Positions 1-8,785 of a stretch of DNA of 64,000 nt are shown here, piece by piece. This DNA comes from Phenylobacterium montanum. GTDB taxonomy: Bacteria > Pseudomonadota > Alphaproteobacteria > Caulobacterales > Caulobacteraceae. How positions within the stretch are numbered: the first letter of the stretch is position 1; each line of letters opens with the position of its first letter. The notes under the pieces are model-generated. The model had not been told where the DNA came from. It did no database searches and saw only the letters and a program-made list of their open reading frames with translations. The stretch is from positions 2,140,501 to 2,204,500 of the forward strand of contig NZ_CP073078.1 in NCBI RefSeq assembly GCF_018135625.1, in the 5' to 3' direction. The position numbers and the translations under genes are program-made.

Positions 1-1168
1 GCAGGATGTCGGCCTCGTCCTCCAGCCCCACCGACAGGCGGATCAGACCATCGGAGATGCCGAAGGCATGGCGTTCCTCAGGCGTATAGGTCGAGTGGGT
101 CATGCTGGCCGGATGCTGGATCAGGCTCTCGGCGTCGCCCAGGGAGACGGCGCGGCGCACCAGCTTCAGCCGGTTCATCATGGCCGCTCCGGCCGCAAAA
201 CCGCCGGCGAGTTCAAAGGCGATCATGCCGCCGAAGCCGGGCATCTGGCGCCGGGCCAATTCATGCTGGGAAAAGCTCTCCAGGCCCGGATAGGCGACCG
301 TAGCAACCGCCGGATGGGCTTCCAGCATTCGCGCCACCGTCATGGCCGTCTGGCAATGGCGCGCGATACGCAGTTGCAGGGTTTTCAGGCCACGCAGGAT
401 CAGGAAGGCGTTGAACGGCGCCATGACCGCGCCGGTCATGTCCTTGATCCCCACCGCGCGCACCTGAGCCATGTCCCCGGCTCGGCCGGCGACCAAGCCG
501 CCGATCAGGTCGCCATGGCCGCCCAGGTACTTGGTCGCCGAATGCACGACGATGTCGGCGCCGAGCGTGACCGGGCGGGTGACCATGGGAGTCGCATAGG
601 TGTTGTCGACCACGGTCAGGGCCCCGGCGGCGCGGGCTATGGCCGAGATGGCGGCGATGTCCACCAGGCGCATGTTGGGGTTGGCCGGGGTCTCGAAATA
701 GACGATCCGGGTCGCCGGCGAGATCGCCGCCTCCAGCGCTGCCGGATCGGTCAGGTCCACATGGGTGATCCTGACCCCGAACCGCGCCAGGCCGTCCCGC
801 ATGAAGGCGAAGGTGCAGCCGTAGAGGGTGACGTCGGTGATCACCTCGTCGCCGGGCCGCAGGAAGGTCCACATCACCGCGGTGATCGCGCCCATGCCCG
901 AAGCCGTGGCCAAGCCCGCCTCGGCCTCCTCCAGGACGGCGATGCGGCGCTCCAGAAGGTCCGTCGTCGGATTGGCGATGCGCGAATAGATGTAGCCGGC
1001 CGCCTGCCCCGCAAATAGCGCCCCGCCCTGCTCGGCCGTGTCGAAGGCGAAGGTCGAGGTCAGGTGCAACGGCGGGGTCAGCGCCCCCTGCTCGTCCATC
1101 GGCTCATAGCCGAAGTGGATGGCGCGGGTGGCGAAGCCGGGCTCGTGGGGCACATCGTCGAAGGGCAT
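1..1168 (-). CDS. Methionine gamma-lyase, 3' end cut by the window edge
   Basis: PLP-dependent enzyme of the Cys/Met metabolism family that splits L-methionine into methanethiol, ammonia and 2-oxobutyrate in the cytosol. I read 389 codons from the ATG at 1168; the last roughly ten residues lie outside the window. Seen directly: the PLP-lysine motif SATKYLGGH, the TLYGCTFAF stretch whose Cys is typical of true methionine gamma-lyases, and a C-terminal SLGDAESLIQHPASMTHSTY block. These make it a better match to methionine gamma-lyase than to cystathionine gamma-lyase or O-acetylhomoserine sulfhydrylase. It is transcribed away from an Lrp/AsnC-type gene with 109 bases between the starts, the layout expected of a lyase controlled by a local amino-acid-responsive regulator. 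Confidence 0.88.
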   Translation of the reverse strand, partial: MPFDDVPHEPGFATRAIHFGYEPMDEQGALTPPLHLTSTFAFDTAEQGGALFAGQAAGYIYSRIANPTTDLLERRIAVLEEAEAGLATASGMGAITAVMWTFLRPGDEVITDVTLYGCTFAFMRDGLARFGVRITHVDLTDPAALEAAISPATRIVYFETPANPNMRLVDIAAISAIARAAGALTVVDNTYATPMVTRPVTLGADIVVHSATKYLGGHGDLIGGLVAGRAGDMAQVRAVGIKDMTGAVMAPFNAFLILRGLKTLQLRIARHCQTAMTVARMLEAHPAVATVAYPGLESFSQHELARRQMPGFGGMIAFELAGGFAAGAAMMNRLKLVRRAVSLGDAESLIQHPASMTHSTYTPEERHAFGISDGLIRLSVGLEDEADIL

Positions 1169-1246
1169 TGGGGTCTCCAGGATTGAGGCGATCCTGCGCT
1201 GGTTCGCGCCGCAGATGCTTGCGAGTTCTGCCACTCTGGAGATATC

Positions 1247-1267
1247 TATTGGCAGATCCTGCCAATA
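1247..1267. promoter_or_regulatory. Perfect inverted repeat, probable Lrp-type operator
   Basis: The arms TATTGGCAG and CTGCCAATA are exact reverse complements separated by ATC. The site is in the divergent intergenic region, 10 bases before the ATG of the Lrp-type gene and about 80 bases before the lyase start. Position and symmetry suit binding by the adjacent regulator, which would repress itself and control the lyase. The operator role is inferred; the palindrome is seen. Confidence 0.6.
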
Positions 1268-1277
1268 TGGAGGTCCC

Positions 1278-1730
1278 ATGGACGCCAAGGACCGTCAGAT
1301 CATCCGCGAGCTGCAGAAGGACGGCCGCCTGACCAACCAGGAGCTGGCCGAGCGGGTGAACCTGTCGCCCTCGCCATGCCTCAGGCGCCTGCGCAATCTG
1401 GAGGCGGCCGCGGTGATCACCGGCTATACCGCCCTCGTGGACCAGAAGGCCTATGGCCTGCCGATCACTGTGTTCGTGCGCATCCGCCTGGAGCGGCATT
1501 CGGAAGAGACCATCCGCGGCTTCGAGAGCCAGATCGCCCGGCTGGACGAGGTGCTCGACTGCCACCTGCTGGCCGGCGGAGACGACTATCTGCTGCGCGT
1601 GATCGTCGCCAGCCTGGAGGCCTATGAGGACTTCATCCGCCGCAGGATCCGGGCCATTCCCGGCATCGCTTCGATCGACACCAGCTTCGCCTACGGGGTG
1701 GTCAAGCAGACGCGTGTGTATCCGGCTTGA
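1278..1730 (+). CDS. Lrp/AsnC family transcriptional regulator
   Basis: A 150-aa protein with the usual two-part Lrp layout. An N-terminal helix-turn-helix (KDRQIIRELQKDGRLTNQELAERVNLSPSPCLRRLRNLE) is followed by an AsnC-type ligand-binding and oligomerisation half (GYTALVDQKAYGLPITVFVRIRLE ... LAGGDDYLLRVIVASLEAYEDFIRRRI). The ATG at 1278 is chosen because GGAGG lies 5 bases upstream and homologous regulators begin just before the HTH; a longer reading from 1119 would run through the operator. It is divergent from the methionine gamma-lyase gene and so probably senses methionine or a related amino acid and controls that gene. The effector is not shown by the sequence. Confidence 0.88.
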   Translation: MDAKDRQIIRELQKDGRLTNQELAERVNLSPSPCLRRLRNLEAAAVITGYTALVDQKAYGLPITVFVRIRLERHSEETIRGFESQIARLDEVLDCHLLAGGDDYLLRVIVASLEAYEDFIRRRIRAIPGIASIDTSFAYGVVKQTRVYPA

Positions 1731-1809
1731 AGGCTCGATCTCGTTTGACAACGCGCCCGTGGGGCTCTAGCCGGCTTAACAACGATAAGTCATCTGGGAG
1801 CGCTCGGAC

Positions 1810-3522
1810 ATGCACTACAAGGAGCTCAAGCAGGCCTGGGCCCAGCTGACCGCGCCGGGGGCGCCGTTCGAAATCGCCGAGGTCGAAGTCCGCGGCGTCA
1901 AGCTGAGGGCCTACAAGAACGCCCCGCCCAGCGTGCGCGAGTTCTGGCTGTCCACCGCCGCCTTCGGCGAACGCGACTACCTGGTCTATCAGGATGAACG
2001 GCTGACCTACGCCCAGGCCCACGCCCAGGTGGCGGCCGTGGCCAACTGGATGCTGCGCCAGGGGGTCAAGCCGGGCGACCGGGTGGCGATCGCCATGCGC
2101 AACTACCCGGAATGGCTCTTGATCTACTGGGCCTGCGTCTGCGTCGGCGTGGCGGCCGTGGGCATGAACGCCTGGTGGGTCGCCGACGAGATGGAATACG
2201 CCCTGCAGGATTCGGCGCCCAAGATCCTGTTCCTTGACCGTGAGCGCCTGCAGCGCGTGCATGAGCGGCCGGCCATGGCCGAGGGGATCAAGCTGGTCGG
2301 GGTGCGGATCGAGGATGCGCCCGCCGGGCTCACGCCCTGGGCTGAGGTCGTCGCCACGGGCGGCCCCCTCCCTGAGGTCAAGGTCGACCCCGACGACGAC
2401 GCCTGCATCTTCTACACCTCCGGCACCACTGGCCGGCCCAAGGGCGCCCAGCTGACGCACCGCGGCTGCATCAACAACCTGTTCAACCTGGTGTTTTCCG
2501 GACAGTCCCAGGCTCTGGCGACGGCATTGGGCACGGGCGTTCCGATCGACCCGAACGCGCCGGCGCCGATCCCCGTGGCCCTTCTGACCACGCCACTGTT
2601 CCACGTCACCGCCAACAACTGCGGCGCCTATCTGGTCACCGCCGCCGGCGGCAAGCTGGTCCTGATGTACCGCTGGGACGCCGGCGAGGCCCTGAGGCTG
2701 ATCGAGAAGGAGAAGGTCAGCGCCATGAGCGGCGTGCCGGTGATGTCGCGCGAACTGCTCACCCACCCGGACTTCGCCAAGACCGACACCTCCACCCTGC
2801 TCTCGCTCGGCGGCGGCGGCGCGGCGCTGCAGCCGGACCTGGTGGCCAAGATCGACGAGCAAGTGGCCACCGCCCGGCCCAACACCGGCTACGGCATGAC
2901 CGAGACCTGCGGCATCATCACTTCGGTCTCGGGCGACCTCTTCGTCGGCAAGCCGGCCAGCTGCGGCCCGGCCATGCCGAACTTCGAGACCCGCATCGTC
3001 GGCGACGACGGCCAGGAACTGCCGCAGGGCCAGGTCGGCGAGCTGTGGGTGCGCGGCGCCCCGGTGATCAAGGGCTACATCAATCGCCCGGACGCCACCG
3101 CCCAGTCGATCACCGACGGCTGGCTGCATACGGGCGACGTGGCCCGGATCGACGAGGACGGCTTCATCTACATCGTCGACCGCAAAAAGGACATGGTGCT
3201 GCGCGGCGGCGAGAACGTCTATTGCGCCGAAGTCGAGGCCTGCGTGCACCACCACCCGGCGGTGGCCGAGTGCTGCGTGTTCGGCGTGCCGGACACGCGC
3301 CTGGGCGAGGAGGTGGCCGCCGCCATCGTCCTGCGGCCGGGGCAGGAACTGCACGTCGAGGCGCTGCGCGAGCACTGCGAAGCGCACATCTCCAAGCACA
3401 AGATCCCGCGCTACGTCTGGTTCCTCAAGGACCCGATCCCGCGCAACGCAAACGGCAAGTTCCTCAAGCGCGAGCTGCGCGAGACCCTGAAGCTCGACGA
3501 CGCCCAGGCGGTCCTCGTCTGA
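1810..3522 (+). CDS. AMP-dependent acyl-CoA synthetase / ligase
   Basis: A 570-aa adenylate-forming enzyme that activates a carboxylic acid to its CoA thioester through an acyl-AMP. The phosphate-binding motif FYTSGTTGRPKGAQ is at about residue 200, the adenine-binding GYGMTE motif at about residue 360, and the hinge and catalytic-lysine region (WLHTGDVARIDEDGFIYIVDRKKD and later NGKFLKREL) near the C-terminus. Length fits medium- or long-chain fatty-acid or aromatic acyl-CoA ligases. It stands alone between the regulator and the convergent pilus genes, so no neighbour indicates the substrate. The SDRs, P450 and acyl-CoA dehydrogenase elsewhere in the window would fit a lipid or xenobiotic acid catabolic habit. 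Confidence 0.85.
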   Translation: MHYKELKQAWAQLTAPGAPFEIAEVEVRGVKLRAYKNAPPSVREFWLSTAAFGERDYLVYQDERLTYAQAHAQVAAVANWMLRQGVKPGDRVAIAMRNYPEWLLIYWACVCVGVAAVGMNAWWVADEMEYALQDSAPKILFLDRERLQRVHERPAMAEGIKLVGVRIEDAPAGLTPWAEVVATGGPLPEVKVDPDDDACIFYTSGTTGRPKGAQLTHRGCINNLFNLVFSGQSQALATALGTGVPIDPNAPAPIPVALLTTPLFHVTANNCGAYLVTAAGGKLVLMYRWDAGEALRLIEKEKVSAMSGVPVMSRELLTHPDFAKTDTSTLLSLGGGGAALQPDLVAKIDEQVATARPNTGYGMTETCGIITSVSGDLFVGKPASCGPAMPNFETRIVGDDGQELPQGQVGELWVRGAPVIKGYINRPDATAQSITDGWLHTGDVARIDEDGFIYIVDRKKDMVLRGGENVYCAEVEACVHHHPAVAECCVFGVPDTRLGEEVAAAIVLRPGQELHVEALREHCEAHISKHKIPRYVWFLKDPIPRNANGKFLKRELRETLKLDDAQAVLV

Positions 3523-3540
3523 CGCCGGCTGACCCCCGCC

Positions 3541-4917
3541 TCACTGGCTGAGGTGGGCGGTGGCCACGGCCTTTTCGAACAACTGGGTCAGGGCTCCAGT
3601 GATATCGCCCCCGGTATCGACCTCGAAATAGAGGCCAGCCGATGCGCAGTTCTGGGCGTCGGTGGCGATACTGGGTTGGAACGGCTTGATATTGCTGTTG
3701 TAGAAGCTGTTGGTCGGCAGTGGATTGTAGGTCAGATAAAGGAAGGCGATCCGGATGCCTCGGTTCTTGATCGAGCTGCACCAGGTCGACTTGGTGCCCA
3801 TCGGAGCCATGATCCGGCTGCTGCCCGACCCATAGTCGTCGACGCCGTCGCTGACGATGAACAGCACTTCCTGCGGGGTGTCGCCCTTGTTGCTGGTGCC
3901 GGACCCGGGGTTGGGCATGACGGAATTGGCGCTGGACAGACCGGTCTCCAGATAGGAGTCCTCGTCGTTGTTGCAGGTGGTCTTGGTCACGCAGCTCTGA
4001 TTGTAGACCTGCAGCGCGCTGAGGTTCGCGGCCGAGGTCTGGGCCGTGGTCAGGTTGCTGGTCAGGGCCTGCAAGGTGTTGAAGCTGTAGTCGATCGTAT
4101 AGATCGCCGCGCGATAGGTGGTGTGGTTCTGGCTGGCCGTGGTCGCCGCCGTGCTCATCAGGCTCTGGACCGCCTGGTTGACCAGGTCGATGCGCAGACT
4201 CACGCCCAGGCAACGGGCCAGCGAATAGTTATCCTCGCCGCCGCTCGGGAAGCTCTTGGTCCCATTGGTGCAGGTGACGTTCGACGGGTTGCCAAGATTG
4301 TCGCCCGCCGGGTTGACCTCGTGGCAGCCGAAAGCGCATCCGCCCTGCGAAGACGTGTAGGACACCATGGTGCTGATGCCGGTCGTGGAGGACGCGATCT
4401 CCATCGAGGGAGATGTGTCGAGCAGCAGGTAGAAGTCGATCTGTGGCGACAGGCTGGAGGTGGCGGTCGACGAGCCCTGGATGGGGATCGAGTTCATGCC
4501 GAGGACGCCGCTGAAGATATTGGTCGAATTGGCCGAATAGCTGACCGTGACGGTGCGGTTCAGGCTGGTGCCCGAGGCTTGGTCTGTGGCGGTGACCGAG
4601 ATGTTGTTGGGGTTGTAGGTCACCTGGCCGATGGTCGACAGCTGGGCTGAGAACATGTTCGAGGCCGCGGTCTGCGCCGCCGTCGAGTTCTGCGCCATCA
4701 TGTTCGGCGTCACCCCCGCCAGGGCGGCTGCGTCGGCATAGCCGTTGATCTGGTCCTGGCGCCGCTTGGCCATGGTGTAGTCCACACCCATGCCGAGGGC
4801 GAACAGCAGCGGGATCATCGCAAAGGCGGTGATGATCGCCACATTGCCGCGCCGGGCCGTAGCCAGGCGGCGGGCGAAGCCGCCGGCGCGGTCGAGAAGT
4901 CTGGGCTTTGTGGTCAT
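3541..4917 (-). CDS. TadG-like pilus assembly protein with von Willebrand A domain
   Basis: A 458-aa protein. After a basic start comes an RRGNVAIITAFAMIPLLFALGMGVDYTMAKRRQ segment, the Tad pseudopilin-type membrane helix (about residues 22-55). A vWA domain follows with the MIDAS sequence LLLDTSPSM near residue 165 and a later VSDGVDDYG segment. Many Ser/Thr and several Cys pairs suggest an extracytoplasmic body. Tad/Flp pilus TadG proteins combine exactly this helix and a vWA domain. It is the last gene of a three-gene run (two TadE-like genes upstream, 13 bases after the second) and converges on the acyl-CoA synthetase. The Tad secretion ATPase and prepilin genes are not in this window. 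Confidence 0.85.
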   Translation of the reverse strand: MTTKPRLLDRAGGFARRLATARRGNVAIITAFAMIPLLFALGMGVDYTMAKRRQDQINGYADAAALAGVTPNMMAQNSTAAQTAASNMFSAQLSTIGQVTYNPNNISVTATDQASGTSLNRTVTVSYSANSTNIFSGVLGMNSIPIQGSSTATSSLSPQIDFYLLLDTSPSMEIASSTTGISTMVSYTSSQGGCAFGCHEVNPAGDNLGNPSNVTCTNGTKSFPSGGEDNYSLARCLGVSLRIDLVNQAVQSLMSTAATTASQNHTTYRAAIYTIDYSFNTLQALTSNLTTAQTSAANLSALQVYNQSCVTKTTCNNDEDSYLETGLSSANSVMPNPGSGTSNKGDTPQEVLFIVSDGVDDYGSGSSRIMAPMGTKSTWCSSIKNRGIRIAFLYLTYNPLPTNSFYNSNIKPFQPSIATDAQNCASAGLYFEVDTGGDITGALTQLFEKAVATAHLSQ

Positions 4918-4930
4918 CAGCCTGTTCGCC

Positions 4931-5470
4931 TCAGCCGGTATAGGAGATCGAGGTCGACTGCCGCGGCAGCATGTAGATTTGGTCGGTCATCGGGATCGAG
5001 CCGATGAAGGCCGAGCCGATCGACGGGGTGTAGGTGTAGGTGGTCTTGACCAGAATATAGCTGGTGCTGGCGGTGACCATGCCGCTGGGCAGGGTGTAGG
5101 CGGCGCCGGCGGTCAGGGCCGTGGCCCCATTGTAAGGCACGCTCCAGCTGACCGTGGCGTGGCTGCTGGCGTCGGTGCTGATCTCGGACACCACGATGGC
5201 CACCCCGCTGGTGGAATAGGGCGCCATGATCTGGGCCGAGGCCGCCTCGACGCTATTCACGTCGTTATACGACATGGTGGTGTACTGGGCGGTGATATTG
5301 GCCAGCTCGACCGTGGTGTCGCTCAGCTTGCGATAGATCGCGACCGCCTGAGACACCTCGAACCCGCCGAGATAGAGCAGCAGGTAAACGGGCATCAAAA
5401 GGGCGAATTCGACGGCGGCGACGCCGCGCCGGTCCCTCAAGGCCGCCCACAGTCTGCCGCGCCGGCTCAT
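4931..5470 (-). CDS. TadE-like minor pilin
   Basis: A 179-aa protein with a short positively charged start, then DRRGVAAVEFALLMPVYLLLYLGGFEVSQA, the TadE-type hydrophobic helix preceded by the G and E residues characteristic of pseudopilins. The rest is an exported domain rich in Ser, Thr and Tyr. Its ATG overlaps the stop of the upstream TadE-like gene (ATGA), so the two are translationally coupled, and the TadG-like gene follows after 13 bases. The expected role is a minor subunit of the Flp/Tad pilus used for surface attachment. Adhesive or assembly roles of individual TadE-like proteins cannot be separated by sequence. Confidence 0.85.
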   Translation of the reverse strand: MSRRGRLWAALRDRRGVAAVEFALLMPVYLLLYLGGFEVSQAVAIYRKLSDTTVELANITAQYTTMSYNDVNSVEAASAQIMAPYSTSGVAIVVSEISTDASSHATVSWSVPYNGATALTAGAAYTLPSGMVTASTSYILVKTTYTYTPSIGSAFIGSIPMTDQIYMLPRQSTSISYTG

Positions 5471-6003
5471 CCGTAGGGCTCGTTCTTGAACACCGCGGTG
5501 CCGACCAAGAGGCGCGAGCCGTTAGACTGGTTGGCCAGGCCCGGCATCAGGGGCGCGGCGATCACTGGCCAGTTGTACATCACCCGCACGATGACGATGT
5601 CGCCGGCGTTGCCCGGCGAATATTTCCAGGTGTTGGTGGCCACGCCGGAGGCGTTGTAGGTCAGGCTGAGCGGCGCGGTGGCGATCGCCGAGAAGGTCGA
5701 TCCCGACTCCACGTCGACCATGATGTTGCTGCAGGTGAAGACCGGCGAGGCGTAACCGCAGACGGCGTTGGTGAACTGGGCCTGGGTCAGGCCCGAGGTC
5801 TGGGCCGTTCCGGTCATCAGCTGTCGCGCCGCCTTCAGCGTCACCGACTGCAGGGCCTCGTCATAGGCGAAGATGATCGCCGTCTGCAGCGAGGCCAGGA
5901 TGATGCCTACCAGCGGGGTGACCAGCATGGCGAACTCGACTGCCGTCGCGCCGCGTTCGGCGCGCCGGAATCGGGAGACCAGCCTGCGTAGGGCCAAGCG
6001 CAT
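5467..6003 (-). CDS. TadE-like minor pilin, first gene of the pilus operon
   Basis: A 178-aa protein from the ATG at 6003. The N-terminus is arginine-rich and followed by RGATAVEFAMLVTPLVGIILASLQTAIIFAYDEAL, the TadE signature, then an exported domain with one close Cys pair (VCGYASPVFTCS). The reading frame stays open about 130 codons further upstream, but that part is Arg/Pro/Gly-rich shadow sequence with no family character, and homologous proteins start just before the helix. It overlaps the next TadE-like gene by four bases. The operon promoter should lie in 6004-6179, the gap towards the nitrile hydratase genes. Confidence 0.83.
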   Translation of the reverse strand: MRLALRRLVSRFRRAERGATAVEFAMLVTPLVGIILASLQTAIIFAYDEALQSVTLKAARQLMTGTAQTSGLTQAQFTNAVCGYASPVFTCSNIMVDVESGSTFSAIATAPLSLTYNASGVATNTWKYSPGNAGDIVIVRVMYNWPVIAAPLMPGLANQSNGSRLLVGTAVFKNEPYG

Positions 6004-6179
6004 GAGCGGCCGGGGCGCCTCTTCTTGTCCCGATCGGCTCGCCGCGGCCGCGACAACCCTGCGGGGTTTCAGTCGCCCGATTAATACCCAGGCCCAGTTA
6101 ACAACCTCTAAGGCGGGCCCGCTGACTGGCTTGGCTATCGCCCAAAGCGGCGCTTTAGCTGGGTATGATCGCCTGTGGA

Positions 6180-6536
6180 TCAGCCGAGCTCGACCGGACG
6201 GCCGTGCGGCGTGCGGCGGTAGGCCTCGGCCCAGTCGGCCTTGCGCTGGGCAAGGGCGGCGGCGGGCGCGAGGCCACGGGCCGTGGCCAGCCGCTCCAGC
6301 GCCGCCAGCCAGTGCTGGTAGTACCCGGTCCCATCGTCGGGCTGCCCCCGCGCCTCTGCCTCGGCCAGCTCCTGGGACAGGGCCTCGGCCCACTCCGCCC
6401 AGGTGAAGGCGCCGGCTTCGTAAAGCCCTACGACCAGGGCGAAGGCCTGAGCCTGCCAGGGCTCGGCGAACACCGGCCCCTCGGCGTCGGACGGCAGACG
6501 AAGCGCCTTCAGGGCGACGGCGTCAGGCCGGCTCAA
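6180..6536 (-). CDS. Nitrile hydratase activator / accessory protein
   Basis: A 118-aa protein related to the N-terminal half of nitrile hydratase beta (GPVFAEPWQAQAFALVVGLYEAGAFTWAEWAEALSQE ... GTGYYQHWLAALERLA), the pattern of the small cobalt-type activator proteins that help metal insertion and cysteine oxidation in the alpha subunit. No ATG is available. A TTG at 6536 is proposed because GGGAGGA lies 5 bases upstream and the frame carries the family sequence straight after it. It overlaps the end of the beta gene by 14 bases, so translation is probably coupled. It is the last gene of the alpha-beta-activator operon. Confidence 0.82.
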   Translation of the reverse strand: MSRPDAVALKALRLPSDAEGPVFAEPWQAQAFALVVGLYEAGAFTWAEWAEALSQELAEAEARGQPDDGTGYYQHWLAALERLATARGLAPAAALAQRKADWAEAYRRTPHGRPVELG

Positions 6537-7182
6537 GATAGTCCTCCCAGAGGTCGAGATAGACCGAACCCTTGAAGGCCGCGTCCGCGCCCCACAATTC
6601 GCCCGCGTCGAACCGCACCTGATAGAGGGGCTGGGGCTGTTCGCCGTGGCCATGGGCGTTGGCGTCGGGAAAGACGTGCGCCCCGTGGCGGCGCGAGACC
6701 TCGCCCAGATGGCCGCGGGCGTAGCGCGGCAAGCGGGTGTGGCCGGTCGGGTTGATGTTGCGCGCCCGCACCCGGTCGCCGGGCGTAAACCGCGGCGCCC
6801 TGCCGCTCTCCCGCTCGGTCGGCCCGCCACGGGCGAGGACGCCGGGCACGCGCTCGGCGGTCAGCGGCGGATCCAGCCTGGCGGCGCCGGCCGCCGGCGA
6901 CCCTCGCTTGAGCTCCTCGCGGGTAACCAGATCCTCCTGCACCATCAGCTCGATCAGGGCGGTGATCCATTTCTCGTAATAGCCGAGGGCGAGATAGGTG
7001 GGCCCAGGTATCCGCTCGCGCTGATGCCGCGAGCGGTCGATATTCCACCGTCCCCAGGCGCCGGCCGCCAGGGTCAGGGCCAGGGCCCGCGCTTCCCAGG
7101 GTTCATGGAACAGGGGCTCGTCGACCTCGGGCGCAATGGGGCCGAGGCCATGCATGCCACCCATGTCGTGGACGCCGTTCAT
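6523..7182 (-). CDS. Nitrile hydratase, beta subunit
   Basis: A 219-aa protein beginning [16 protein letters not shown], the near-invariant start of nitrile hydratase beta, and ending with the SH3-like domain ([31 protein letters not shown] ... FDAGELWG). It forms the heterodimer core with alpha that hydrates nitriles to amides in the cytosol. Its ATG overlaps the stop of the alpha gene (ATGA at 7179-7182), and the activator gene overlaps its 3' end. No amidase is seen near the operon, so further breakdown of the amide would rely on a gene elsewhere. Confidence 0.92.
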   Translation of the reverse strand: MNGVHDMGGMHGLGPIAPEVDEPLFHEPWEARALALTLAAGAWGRWNIDRSRHQRERIPGPTYLALGYYEKWITALIELMVQEDLVTREELKRGSPAAGAARLDPPLTAERVPGVLARGGPTERESGRAPRFTPGDRVRARNINPTGHTRLPRYARGHLGEVSRRHGAHVFPDANAHGHGEQPQPLYQVRFDAGELWGADAAFKGSVYLDLWEDYLEPA

Positions 7183-7817
7183 GCGGGGGACCTGGCCAGG
7201 GCCACGCCGATCATGGAATCGCGGCTGACCAGTTCGGCCAGGGCGTCCTCATCCAAACCCTCGCTTCCGACCGGGCGCTCGGGAATGACGAGGTAGCGGA
7301 TCTCGGCGGTAGAATCCCAGACTCGGATCTCGGTCTCCTCGGGCAGGCTCAGGCCGAACTCGGCCAGCACGCCGCGGGGATCGATCACCGCCCGCGAGCG
7401 GTAGGGCGAGGACTTGTACCAGACCGGCGGCAGGCCCAGCACGGCCCAGGGGTAACAGGAGCAAAGGGTGCAGACGACCATGTTGTGCACCGTGGCCGTG
7501 TTCTCGACCGCCACCATGTGCTCGCCCTGGCGCCCGCCATAGCCCAGCTCGGCGATGGCCGCTGTGGCGTCGTCGAGCAGCCGTTCGCGATAGGCCGGAT
7601 CGCTCCAGGCCTTGGCCACCACCCGGGCGCCGTTGCGCGGGCCGACCTTGTGCTGGTAGGTCTCGATGATAGCGTCCAGGGCGGCCGGGTCGACCAGCCC
7701 CTTCTCGACCATCAGCGACTCCAGCGCCTTCACGCGCAGGGCCCAGTCCGACGGCGGCTCCTGGCCGCGGTCGTGATCATGATGGTGATGATGATTGTGG
7801 CCGTCGTGGTCGTGCAT
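7179..7817 (-). CDS. Nitrile hydratase, alpha subunit, cobalt type
   Basis: A 212-aa catalytic subunit. The metal-binding claw is VCTLCSC with C116, C119, S120 and C121. The Thr after the first Cys marks the cobalt type (iron enzymes have Ser there), and two of the cysteines are normally oxidised to sulfenate and sulfinate. The extreme N-terminus is unusual: about ten histidines mixed with Asp in the first 16 residues, a likely metal-binding extension not needed for the fold. It heads the operon alpha-beta-activator. It could serve nitrile use or detoxification; the substrate is unknown. Confidence 0.93.
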   Translation of the reverse strand: MHDHDGHNHHHHHDHDRGQEPPSDWALRVKALESLMVEKGLVDPAALDAIIETYQHKVGPRNGARVVAKAWSDPAYRERLLDDATAAIAELGYGGRQGEHMVAVENTATVHNMVVCTLCSCYPWAVLGLPPVWYKSSPYRSRAVIDPRGVLAEFGLSLPEETEIRVWDSTAEIRYLVIPERPVGSEGLDEDALAELVSRDSMIGVALARSPA

Positions 7818-7855
7818 GGTGCTTCTCTATGAGCGTGGCCAGTCGCCGGCAAGCG

Positions 7856-8674
7856 TCAGGCGAGTTCGACCGCCGCCAGGCCGAGCTCCTCCAGGAACGG
7901 CTCGGCATAGAGCACGCGGCCGGTCATGGTCTTCGGGTCGGCCTTGGACAGTTGATAGACCGCCTCGGCGATCACCTTGATCGGCTGCACCCGGTCCTTG
8001 GTGTGCTCGTTGATCAGGCCGTGCACCGCCACGCCGGGCGTATCCACCAAGCCCGGCGAGACAACGTTGACGGCGATGCCCTCACTGTGGACCTCCGACG
8101 CCAGGCCGGTGGTGAACCGCTCCAGCGCCGCCTTGCACATGCCGTAGACCGTGCCGCCGCGGAACGGGCCGTAAGGTTGCTTGGGATGGATTCCGGCGGG
8201 CGAGGAGATGTTGACGATCCAGCCCCGACGCCGCTCGCGCATGGCCGGCAGCACCAATTGCGACAGATGGAAGGGCGCATGCACCTGCACCTCCAGCATC
8301 AGGGCGAAACGCTTGTCGGTGAAATCCTCGACCGGCATGAAATATGTGATGGCGGCGTTGTTGATCAGGATGTCGATCGGCCCCAGGGCGGCGACCGCTT
8401 CCTGAACCAGCCGCTCGCGCTCGGCCGACTGGGCGAGGTCGGCCTTGATCGCCACGGCCTCGCCGCCGATGTCGCGGATGTGACCGACGGTCTCGGCCAG
8501 GGTTCCCGGCAGGCGGCTCTCGCCCTCCTCCGCCGTGCGGGCCGAGACGGCGATGCGGGCGCCTTCCATAGCCAGGCGGGTGGCGATCGCCGCGCCTATG
8601 CCGCGGCTGGCGCCGGTGACCAGGGCGGTTCGGCCCTTCAGGGCGCCGTTTGGGTTCACGTGGGCTTGGCTCAC
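7856..8674 (-). CDS. SDR family NAD(P)-dependent oxidoreductase
   Basis: A 272-aa classical short-chain dehydrogenase. It has the Rossmann motif TALVTGASRGIGAAIA (about residues 17-32), NNAA at about residue 107, serine in NISSPAG and the YGMCK catalytic Tyr-Lys pair. A C-terminal extension (RVLYAEPFLEELGL) follows the core. It is transcribed towards the nitrile hydratase genes and divergent from another SDR gene, 111 bases apart. Substrate is not identifiable; the length and the IHPKQPYGPFRGGTVYG loop before the Tyr are consistent with a hydroxyacyl, alcohol or steroid dehydrogenase. Confidence 0.83.
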   Translation of the reverse strand: MSQAHVNPNGALKGRTALVTGASRGIGAAIATRLAMEGARIAVSARTAEEGESRLPGTLAETVGHIRDIGGEAVAIKADLAQSAERERLVQEAVAALGPIDILINNAAITYFMPVEDFTDKRFALMLEVQVHAPFHLSQLVLPAMRERRRGWIVNISSPAGIHPKQPYGPFRGGTVYGMCKAALERFTTGLASEVHSEGIAVNVVSPGLVDTPGVAVHGLINEHTKDRVQPIKVIAEAVYQLSKADPKTMTGRVLYAEPFLEELGLAAVELA

Positions 8675-8785
8675 GGCGCGCTCCTTTTTTCAGTGAACGC
8701 CGATATGTTGAAAGCAGGGCGGCTCCGGGGTCAACTGCCGCCCAAGACGATCGGACAGCCGAAAAGGCGTCGAGGGAGAGACGCG

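Noticed and set aside
5467-6393. Full 308-codon reading of the first TadE-like gene
   Set aside because: The first 130 codons are Arg/Pro/Gly-rich shadow sequence overlapping the nitrile hydratase activator; the pilin begins at 6003.
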